Shown in pieces: positions 13,501 through 57,843 of a DNA stretch of 64,000 nt. How positions within the stretch are numbered: the first letter of the stretch is position 1; every line of letters starts with the position of its first letter. The stretch covers positions 5,803,501 to 5,867,500 of the forward strand of contig NC_092616.1 in assembly GCF_047663525.1 (NCBI RefSeq), read 5' to 3'. A program made the position numbers and the translations under genes. Under the pieces are notes generated by a model, which ran no database searches, was not told the DNA's origin, and saw only the letters and a list, made by a program, of their open reading frames with translations. The stretch is from Anas platyrhynchos. Lineage: Eukaryota; Chordata; Aves; Anseriformes; Anatidae.

Positions 13501-15469
13501 TCCTGGGGATGATTTTTGGGGTCCCGGAGTAGGATTTTGGGGACAGGGGGTGGGATTTTGGGGATCTTGGTTGGGTTTTGGGGCTGGTTTTGGGGTGGTT
13601 TTCCTGGTTCCTGGGCTTCATTTTGGGGCTCCCTGGGGCCATTTTGGGGCTGAGAGTTGCGTTTTTGGGATCCCGGGGACATTTTTTGGTGTCCCAATGA
13701 CATTTTTTGGGCTCGGGGGATGGGATTTTGGGCTCAGAAGATGGGATTTTGGGGTTCTTGGTTGGGTTTTGGGGTGGTTTTCCTCATTCCTGGGCTTGCT
13801 TTTGGGGCTTTCTGGGACAATTTTGGGGCTGAGAGTTGGGTTTTTGGAATCCTGGGGATGATTTTTGGGGTCCCGGAGTAGGATTTTGGGGACAGGGGGT
13901 GGGATTTTGGGGTTCTTGGTTGGGTTTTGGGGCTGGTTTTGGGGTGGTTTTCCTGGTTCCTGGGCTTCATTTTGGGGCTCCCTGGGGCCATTTTGGGGCT
14001 GAGAGTTGGGTTTTTGGGGTCCTGAGGACATTTTTTGGGTGTCCTGGGGACTATTTTTGGGGTCCTGGGGTGGGATTTGGAGGTTTTTGGATGGGTTTTG
14101 GGGCTGGTTTTGGGGTGGTTTTCCTGGTTCCTGGGCTTGCTTTTGGGGCTCCCTGGGGCCATTTTGGGGCTGAGAATTGGGTTTTTGGAATCCTGGGGAT
14201 GATTTTTGGGGTCCCGGAGTAGGATTTTGGGGACAGGGGGTGGGATTTTGGGGTTCTTGGTTGGGTTTTGGGGCTGGTTTTGGGGTGGTTTTCCTGGTTT
14301 TGGGGCTTCATTTTGGGGCTCCCTGGGGCCGTTTTGGGGCTGAGAGTTGCGTTTTTGGGATCCCGGGGACATTTTTTGGTGTCCCAATGACATTTTTTGG
14401 GCTCGGGGGATGGGATTTTGGGCTCAGAAGATGGGATTTTGGGGTTCTTGGTTGGGTTTTGGGGCTGGTTTTGGGGTGGTTTTCCTCGTTCCTGGGCTAG
14501 CTTTTGGGGCTCCGTGGGGCCATTTTGGGGCTGAGAGTTGGGTTTTTGGTGTCCCGAGGACATTTTTTGGGGTCAGGGGATGGGATTTTGGGGTCAGAGG
14601 ATGGGATTTTGGGGTTCTCGGATGGGTTTTGGGGCTGGTTTTGGGGTGGTTTTCCTGGTTCCTGGGCTTCATTTTGGGGCTCCCTGGGGCCATTTTGGGG
14701 CTGAGAGTTGCGTTTTTGGTGTCCCGGGGACATTTTTTGACGTCCCGATGACATTTTTTGGGCTCGGGGGATGGGATTTTGGGCTCAGAAGATGGGATTT
14801 TGGGGTTCTTGGTTGTGTTTTGGGGTGGTTTTCCTCATTCCTGGGCTTCATTTTGGGGCTCCCTGGGGCCATTTTGGGGCTGAGAGTTGGGTTTTTGGTG
14901 TCCCGGGGACATTTTTTGGGGTCAGGGGATGGGATTTTGGGGTCAGAGGATGGGATTTGGGGGTTCTTGGATGGGTTTTGGGGCTGGTTTTGGGGTGGTT
15001 TTCCTGGTTTTGGGGCTTCATTTTGGGGCTCCCTGGGGCCGTTTTGGGGCTGAGAGTTGCGTTTTTGGTGTCCCGGGGACATTTTTTGGTGTCCCGATGA
15101 CATTTTTTGGGCTCGGGGGATAGAATTTTGGGCTCAGAAGATGGGATTTTGGGATTCCCCACCCATTTCCCCGTTGTGTCCCCCCCATTCCAGCTCCGGG
15201 TTCGGTGCCGTGGGCCGCCTTGGCCGAAAGCTCGCGGATTTGGGATGACGTCATCGGCCCCGCCTTCTTACGTGGTAAGTGACGTCATCATGACGTCATC
15301 ACCTTGTCATGACGTCATCAGCAAGGCGATGACGTCATCCCCTACTTTTTTAGGCTTGGCCAACGCCGGTTGGCTGACGGAGCGCCACCAACTGGCCCCC
15401 GACGAATGGCGGCTCGACTGGGCGGGGCTGGGGGGCGGGGTTTCGGGGGAGAAGCCCCGCCCACCTTGA
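1468..15469 (+). CDS. RUSF1: RUSF1 (C16orf58), RUS family member 1, 3' ten coding exons
   Basis: Split gene, joined from 1468-1500, 1646-1751, 3512-3613, 4612-4682, 5690-5925, 8886-8943, 9058-9128, 10654-10815, 15194-15274 and 15354-15469 (stop TGA 15467-15469). All junctions keep phase, giving about 345 codons. Landmarks of the DUF647 / root-UVB-sensitive family are seen: LDCEAKQWR, AADVINDLG, AGGATRAAVAVHQARR, EVSAKDGSQETLV and, near the C-terminus, AGWLTERHQL followed by DEWR. The stretch coded around 4612-5760 has two leucine-rich hydrophobic runs, which suggests membrane association. The family is widely conserved in eukaryotes and its biochemical role is poorly defined. The N-terminal exons lie before the window, so the gene is cut by the window edge and not broken. 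It converges on SLC5A2, the same arrangement as on human 16p11.2. Nearly all intron sequence is tandem repeat. Confidence 0.93.
1515..1645. repeat. CCCCGCCCCCTTTTCCTTAA repeat in short RUSF1 intron
   Basis: Three near-identical 19-bp units, then GC-box-rich sequence up to the acceptor. The same type of sequence is found in ARMC5 intron 1. Confidence 0.8.
1646..1751 (+). CDS. RUSF1: RUSF1 exon, window exon 2
   Basis: Starts after CGCAG and ends before GTGTGA (106 nt). It codes LAADVINDLGLVLELLAP and then a glycine/leucine-rich hydrophobic stretch ending AAIAR. The human counterpart reads ADILND and EIMAP at the same places. A CRE palindrome TGACGTCA lies in the exon (1655-1662) and another just after the donor (1755-1762). 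Confidence 0.88.
1752..3505. repeat. TACTGGGGGATACTGGGAGA array, RUSF1 intron
   Basis: A GGGGCGGGGCTT stretch (1770-1880) is followed by 10-11 bp units GGTACTGGGG, GATACTGGGA and GAGTACTGGG to about 2990. ACTGGGAGGCACTGGGGTG units then continue to 3490. A block near 3005-3260 beginning GGTGCCATTA recurs three times. Confidence 0.88.
3512..3613 (+). CDS. RUSF1: RUSF1 exon, window exon 3
   Basis: 102 nt (34 codons) between CCCCAG and GTGAGA. It codes the most conserved part of the family, VAGGATRAAVAVHQARR followed by EVSAKDGSQ. This exon alone identifies the gene. Confidence 0.95.
3620..4608. repeat. CTGGGAGGGAACTGGTTCAT arrays, RUSF1 intron
   Basis: Units of CTGGGAGGGGAACTGG and GTTCATACTGGGAGCACTGG to about 4485, then TACTGGTCCATACTGGTTTG to the acceptor. 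They share the TACTGG core with the first arrays of the window. Confidence 0.88.
4612..4682 (+). CDS. RUSF1: RUSF1 exon, window exon 4
   Basis: 71 nt, coding ETLVNAVGLLLALLLLPLLE and then GRP, ending in a split Trp codon. It is a leucine-rich membrane-type segment. The donor is GTGAGG and the acceptor CAG closes a TACTGG array. Confidence 0.93.
4690..5685. repeat. array with repeated ACTTTCACTTTC blocks, RUSF1 intron
   Basis: Composite units of about 140-180 bp: several GGGGCTGATGGGA segments plus an ACTTTCACTTTC-rich block and ACCATGGGGTGGGGAACCCC. The blocks start near 4723, 4908, 5046, 5230, 5366 and 5530. On the minus strand they read AAGTGAAAGT, a match to IRF-type elements. Confidence 0.85.
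5690..5925 (+). CDS. RUSF1: RUSF1 exon, window exon 5
   Basis: 236 nt between CCGCAG and GTGAGG. It opens with a second hydrophobic run (LSWLLVALLVAAHLG), then NLRAVGALCMPTLNRPRL, matching the human N-RAVRAL-M-TLN-GRL segment. The last third is proline-rich and variable (GGDVIDLPVPGPEEV). A CRE palindrome sits at 5861-5868. Confidence 0.93.
5940..8880. repeat. 10-bp TGTCACCCAA array, RUSF1 intron
   Basis: About 2.9 kb of a 10-bp unit TGTCACCCAR with variants CGTCACCCTT and TTCACCCCCT. Longer blocks recur, for example the segment around 7530-7680 again at 7940-8060 and 8310-8380. It yields open frames of nearly 600 codons because the unit lacks stops. Confidence 0.95.
8886..8943 (+). CDS. RUSF1: RUSF1 exon, window exon 6
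   Basis: 58 nt after CCAG and before GTGAGG, coding GFSTRLRLHLGAPLHRLVK. The human equivalent has LSLGVPLHRLVSS, so GAPLHRLV is the anchor. The 114-bp intron after it is the second shortest of the gene. Confidence 0.9.
9058..9128 (+). CDS. RUSF1: RUSF1 exon, window exon 7
   Basis: 71 nt, coding SVAELRKAAECGTRDYLIVL and then RPSQ. It corresponds to the human SVFELQQLVEG-QESYLL segment. Donor is GTGGGG; the downstream intron is a 20-bp array. Confidence 0.9.
9129..10645. repeat. 20-bp GTCCCCAACCCAATGGGGGG array, RUSF1 intron
   Basis: About 70 units of 20 bp with slight length variation. Each has a G6-8 tract next to TCCCC, so both hairpins (GGGGTCCCC) and quadruplexes are possible. All three forward frames stay open for long distances; this is not coding. 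Confidence 0.95.
10654..10815 (+). CDS. RUSF1: RUSF1 exon, window exon 8
   Basis: 162 nt between CTCAG and GTGAGT. It codes WVGVGLRHGAPPDTPLRACA, then HALLLEELLGPELP and an arginine-rich helix ending QQRLRRC. The alanine-histidine-leucine block matches human ATHGLMLGAL. The very high GC content agrees with the other exons. Confidence 0.88.
10820..11990. repeat. GGGGTGGTTTTGGGGTCC array, RUSF1 intron
   Basis: G-rich units of about 18-21 bp on the + strand, with CCCATGGGGG blocks recurring near 10880, 11110, 11500 and 11620. The repeated GGGG-TTTT pattern is quadruplex-prone. Confidence 0.9.
12000..15165. repeat. about 172-bp satellite, 18 copies, RUSF1 intron
   Basis: The landmark GGGGCTGAGAGTTG recurs near 12092, 12260, 12429, 12609, 12780, 12957, 13128, 13307, 13477, 13648, 13828, 13997, 14168 (variant), 14338, 14528, 14698, 14877 and 15046, spaced 168-190 bp. 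Sub-blocks GGTTTTCCTGGTTCCTGGGC and TTGGGCTCGGGGGATGGGA alternate between unit types. Confidence 0.92.
15194..15274 (+). CDS. RUSF1: RUSF1 exon, window exon 9
   Basis: 81 nt after TTCCAG and before GTAAGT, coding PGSVPWAALAESSRIWDDVI followed by GPAFLRG. It aligns with the human segment ending in FLKG just before DAGW. A CRE palindrome overlaps codons for DDVI at 15246-15253. Confidence 0.85.
15246..15337. promoter_or_regulatory. five CRE palindromes TGACGTCA across the last RUSF1 intron
   Basis: TGACGTCA at 15246-15253, 15280-15287, 15291-15298, 15310-15317 and 15330-15337. The first is in coding sequence and the other four are in the 79-bp last intron (15275-15353) or at its donor. The palindrome is the full CREB/ATF consensus. 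Function in this place is unknown. Confidence 0.7.
15354..15469 (+). CDS. RUSF1: RUSF1 last coding exon
   Basis: 116 nt after TTTTTTAG. It codes LANAGWLTERHQLAPDEWRL and a short divergent tail to TGA. AGW-TE-HQL-DEWR is the family's conserved C-terminal signature. No AATAAA or ATTAAA was seen downstream on the + strand before SLC5A2 begins. Confidence 0.93.
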
Positions 15470-17255
15470 CTCCACCCGATTTCCCCCAAAATTACCCCAA
15501 AACGGCGCGAGGAGCGAAAATCGCTTTTTTTTCGACAACCGGATCAAATTTCCCCCGGTTTTGGGGGGCGATTTACGAAAATTCACATTTTTTGCATCCC
15601 TTCCGGACTTTTCGCACCCAAAAAGCAAAGTTTGAGGGTGGTTTTGGGGTCGTTTGGGGTGCTTTTGGGTCATTTGGGGTGGTTTTGGGTCATTTCGGAT
15701 GGTTTGGGGTCATTTGGGATGGTTTTGGGGTCATTTGGGACGGTTTTGGGGTAATTGTGGGCAACCTGGATGTTTTGGGACATTTTGATGAAATTCTTCG
15801 GATTTGGGACATGCATTTGAATTTTGGGGCGAATCAGGTGTTTTAAGACATTTTGATGATTCATAAATGCTTTGAGAAGATTTCAGCAACGTTTTGGGGT
15901 TAGTTTGGGATGTTTTGGTGTTTCTGAGCGTTTCAGCGGCGTTTCTGGGTATTTTCACCTTATTTGAAGGATTTGAGGGCATTTTGGGGGACAAACAATG
16001 TTTATTAGGGTTTGGGGGGTAAAAGCAACATTTTTGGGCATTTTTTCACATTTCCGGAAGCTTTTGGGGGAACTTTGGGGGGAAATCCCGACACTTTGGG
16101 GCCAATTATGGGATTTTTGGGGTTATGAGGATTTTGGGGGTAATAACAGCATTTTGGGGGCGTTTTTTCACATTTCCGAGGTAGCTTTGGGGGAATTTGG
16201 GGGAAAATCCTGACACTTTGGGTCCAACTATGAGATTTTTGGGGGAAAATCTCGACACTTTGGGGCCAATTATGGGATTTTGGGGGTTATGAGGATTTTA
16301 GGGGTAAAAACAACATTTTTGGGGCGTTTTTTCACATTTTCGAGATAGCTTTGGGGGAATTTGGGGGAAAATCCCGACACTTTGGGGCCAATTATGAGAT
16401 TTTGGGGGGGAAATCCCGACACTTTGGGTCCAATTATGAGATTTTTTGGGGGGGGAAATCCTGACACTTTGGGGCCAATTATGGGATTTTGGGGGTTATG
16501 AGGATTTTGGGGGTACTAACAGCATTTTTGGGGCGTTTTTTCACATTTCCGAGGTAGCTTTGGGGAAATTTGGGGGGAAATCCTTACACTTTGGGGCCAA
16601 TTATGGGATTTTTGGGGTTATGAGGATTTTGGGGGTATTAACAGCATTTTTGGGGCATTTTTTCACATTTCCGAGGTAGCTTTGGGGGAAATTTGGGGGG
16701 AAATCCTTACACTTTGGGTCCAATTATGAGATTTTTGGGGGGAAATCCTGACACTTTGGGGCCAATTATGGGATTTTTGGGGGGAAATCCCGACATTTTG
16801 GGTCCAATTATGAGATTTTTTGGGGGGGGAAATCCCGACACTTTGGGTCCAATTATGAGATTTTTTGGGGGGGGAAATCCTGACACTTTGGGGCCAATTA
16901 TGAGATTTTTGGGGGAAATCCCGACATTTTGGGTCCAATTCTGAGATTTTTGGGGTTATGAGGATTTTGGGGGTAATAACAACATTTTGGGGGCGTTTTT
17001 TCACATTTCTGAGGTAGCTTTGGGGTGTTTTGGGGGGAAATCCCGACACTTTGGGTCCAATTATGAGATTTTGGTGGGGGAAATCCTGACATTTTGGGTC
17101 CAATTCTGAGATTTTTGGGGTCATTTTTTTGGACATTCCTCGCGGTAGCCTTTTTTGGGCCATTTTGGGGCCGTTTTGGACGTTTGGGGAGCGGATTTTT
17201 GGGGAGCGGATTTTTGGTGATTTTTTGGTCTCAAAACGGGCGATTTTGGGGCATT
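15470..17255. repeat. RUSF1-SLC5A2 intergenic and 3' UTR repeats
   Basis: Between the convergent stops. 15630-15770 is TTTTGGGGTCATTTGGGA-type repeat, 15771-15990 looks unique, and 16020-17130 repeats TTGGGGCCAATTATGGGATT with GGGGAAATCCCGACACTTTG. Much of it probably belongs to the SLC5A2 3' UTR. Confidence 0.75.
16001..16006 (-). terminator. SLC5A2: candidate SLC5A2 polyadenylation signal AATAAA
   Basis: AATAAA on the minus strand, about 1.25 kb past the SLC5A2 stop, followed downstream by TTGTTTGT, which could serve as the U/GU-rich element. It is the only such hexamer noticed in 15470-17255. The implied 3' UTR would be mostly repeat. Confidence 0.4.
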
Positions 17256-54915
<37,660 letters not shown>

Positions 54916-54959
54916 GGGCACGCTCGGCTGCCCCCCAAGTGGCCCCGGTGACCCCGGCG

Positions 54960-56160
54960 AGGGGGTGGGGCGGGGAGAGCGGGGGCCCTATAGGGGGGTC
55001 CCTGCCCCATAGATTGGGGGCTGGGGGCCTATAGGGGGGCTCCTGCCCCATAGATTGGGGGCTGGGGCCTATAGGGGGGTCCCTGCCCCATAGATTGGGG
55101 GCTGGGGCCCTATAGGGGGGTCCCTGCCCCATAGATTGGGGGCTGGGGCCCTATAGGGGGGTCCCTGCCCCATAGATTGGGGGCTGGGGCCTATAGGGGG
55201 GGTCCCTGCCCCATAGATTGGGGGCTGGGGCCCCATAGATTGGGGCTTGGGGCCCTATAGGGGGGGCTCTGCCCCATAGATTGGGTCCTGGAGCCCCATA
55301 GAGGTCCCATAGGGGGTCCCTGCCCCATAGATTGGGGCTGGGGCCCTATAGGGGGGTCCCTGCCCCATAGATCCGGCCCCATAGCCCATAGGGACCCCAT
55401 AGGGACCCCATAGGGGGTCCCAGCCCCATAGATCTGACCTAGTGCCCCATAGATTGGGGGCTGGGGCCCCATAGAGACCCCATAGAGACCCTATAGGGGG
55501 GGCTCTGCCCCATAGATCTGGGCCTAGTGCCCCATAGAGGCCCTATAGGGGACCCTGCCCCATAGATCCTGTCCTAGTGCCCCATAGATTGGGGTCTGAA
55601 GACCTATAGGGGTCTCTGCCCCATAGATTTGGTCCTGGAGCCCCATAGGGACCCCATAGGGCCCCATAGGGGTGTCTCTGCCCCATAGATTGGGGGCTGG
55701 GGCCCCATAGAGGCCCTATAGGGGGGACCCTGCCCCATAGATCTGGCCCTAGAGCCCCATAGAGGCCCTATAGGGAGTTTCTGCCCCATAGATTGGGGCT
55801 GGGGCCCTATAGGAGGGGACTCTGCCCCATAGATCCAGTCCTAGAGCCCCATAGAGACCCCATAGGGACCCCATAGGGGGGTCTCTGCCCCATAGATTGG
55901 GTCCTGGGGCCCCATAGATTGGGGGCTGGGGCCCTATAGGGGGGCTCTGCCCCATAGATTGGGGGCTGGGGACCCATAGAGGCCCTATAGGGGGTCCCTG
56001 CCCCATAGATTGGGGGCTAGGGCCCTATAGGGGGGACTCTGCCCCATAGATCCGGCCCCATAGCCCCATAGAGACCCCATAGGGCCCCATAGGGGGGTCC
56101 CTGCCCCATAGATCTGGGCCTAGTGCCCCATAGAGGCCCTATAGGGGGACCCCTGCCCCA
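54960..56160. repeat. CCCATAGATTGGGGGCTGGG array upstream of SLC5A2
   Basis: Tandem units of roughly 35-45 bp built from CCCTATAGGGGGGTCCCTG and CCCCATAGATTGGGGGCTGG. CCCTATAGGG is a perfect palindrome. The array lies between the SLC5A2 start and the promoter-module array, so it occupies the SLC5A2 upstream region. No other gene is seen in it. Confidence 0.85.
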
Positions 56161-57495
56161 TAGGCGCCGCAAGCCTCATGGGACTTGTAGTTCTTCCCCC
56201 CCTTTTTATAATGGAGCCCAATGGGACCCAGAACTACAACTCCCATCACCCCCTGCGCCCTCAGGGCCTTCCTTTCCCCTCCTTCCTCAATCGGCCTCCC
56301 TGGAGCCGCAAAGCTCATGGGACTTGTAGTCCAGTCCCCCCTCTACTCCATTAACCCCTATGGGGCCGGAACTACACCTCCCATCACCCCTTGCGCCTCT
56401 GCGGCCTTCCCTTCCGCTTCTTCCCCTCCAGTCCCTATAAGCGCCGCAAGCCTCATGGGACTTGTAGTCCTTTAACCCCCCTTTATAATGGAGCCCAATG
56501 GGAGTCCGAACTACAACTCCCATCACCCCTTTGCGGCTCCGCGGCCTTCCCTTCCGCTTCTTCCCCAGAGCCTCCCCGGCGCCGCAAAGCCTCATGGGAC
56601 TTGTAGTCTTTTAACCCCACTTTATAATGGAGCCCAATAGGCCCCAGAACTACAACTCCCATCATCCCTTGCGCCTCCAGGCCTTCCTTTCCCCTCCTTC
56701 CCTAATTGGCCTCCCTGGAGCCGCAAAGCCTCATGGGACTTGTAGTCCATTCCCCCCTCTACTCCATTAACCCCTATGGGGCCCGGAACTACAACTCCCA
56801 TCATCCCTTGCGCCCTCAGGCCCTTCCTTTCCCCTTCTTCCCCTCCAGTCCCTATGAGCACCGCAAAGCCTCATGGGACTTGTAGTCCTTTAACCCCCCT
56901 TTATAATGGAAGCCTATGGGAGTCCGAACTACAACTCCCATCACCCTTGCGGCTCCGCGGCCTTCCCTTCCGCTTCTTCCCCCAGAGCCTCCCCGGCGCC
57001 GCAAAGCCTCATGGGACTTGTAGTCTTTTAACCCCACTTTATAATGGAGCCCAATAGGCCCCAGAACTACAACTCCCATCATCCCTTGCGCCTCCAGGCC
57101 TTCCTTTCCCTCCTTCCCTAATTGGCCTCCCTGGAGCCGCAAAGCCTCATGGGACTTGTAGTCCATTCCCCCCTCTACTCCATTAACCCCTATGGGGCCC
57201 GGAACTACAACTCCCATCATCCCTTGCGCCCTCAGGCCCTTCCTTTCCCCTTCTTCCCCTCCAGTCCCTATGAGCACCGCAAAGCCTCATGGGACTTGTA
57301 GTCCTTTAACCCCCCTTTATAATGGAAGCCTATGGGAGTCCGAACTACAACTCCCATCACCCCTTGCGGCTCCGCGGCCTTCCCTTCCGCTTCTTCCCCC
57401 AGAGCCTCCCCAGCGCCGCAAAGCCTCATGGGACTTGTAGTCTTTTAACCCACGTTATAATGGAGCCCAATGGGGCCCGGAACTACAACTCCCAG
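56161..57495. promoter_or_regulatory. ten-copy array of a promoter-like module with paired ACTACAACTCCC motifs
   Basis: About ten units of about 139 bp. Each contains CATGGGACTTGTAGTC and, about 50 bp on, GAACTACAACTCCCATCA, which are inverted versions of the ACTACAANTCCC core bound by ZNF143/THAP11 in vertebrate promoters. Many units also have TTTATAATGG between the two. Three unit types alternate: TTGTAGTCTTTTAACCC recurs at 56601, 57018 and 57435, exactly 417 bp apart. The last unit ends 45 bp before the ARMC5 ATG and has the best match (ACTACAACTCCCAG at 57482-57495), so it is the likely ARMC5 core promoter. Confidence 0.75.
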
Positions 57496-57539
57496 CCCCC
57501 CCCGCGCCCCCTTTCCCCTTCTCCCCGTCCCCCCCCATC

Positions 57540-57843
57540 ATGGCGGAGCCCCTGGCCTGGTGCGTGGAGGCTTTGAGGAGCGGGGCCGAGCCGGGCCTAG
57601 GCCGGGCCTTGAGGTCCCTGCGGAGCCTCCACAGCCGCAGCCGGGCCGGGGCCGAGGGGTTCAGGGCCCGGGGGGGTTGGGGCCCCTCCTGGAGCTCCTC
57701 CGGGACCCCCCCCTCCAAGAATTTGGGGGTGGGGGGGGGGGGGGGAAGGAGCCTGGGCCTGGCCCTCAGCGTCCTGGGGAATCTCTGCACGGAGCCCGGG
57801 TGCAGGAGGCAGGCCCGGAGCCTCGGGGGGGTGCCGCGGCTCG
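57540..57843 (+). CDS. ARMC5: ARMC5 exon 1
   Basis: 304 nt with donor GTGAGA. Between a 7-G run at 57670-57676 and a 15-G run at 57731-57745 the main frame reads GWGPSWSSSGTPP, which is unlike ARMC5. The neighbouring frame reads GLGPLLELLRDPPLQEF, as expected for an armadillo helix. The main frame is ARMC5-like again after the second run. The true protein is probably in the alternative frame there. Confidence 0.85.

Noticed and set aside
12060..15165. Overlapping open frames on both strands in the 172-bp satellite
   Set aside because: Both strands are open in low-complexity sequence between two RUSF1 exons with matching phase; this is intron.
56161..57495. Dispersed transposon family (SINE-like) as source of the 139-bp units
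   Set aside because: Units are head-to-tail, with a strict 417-bp higher order, no poly-A tail, no target-site duplications and no A/B box seen.
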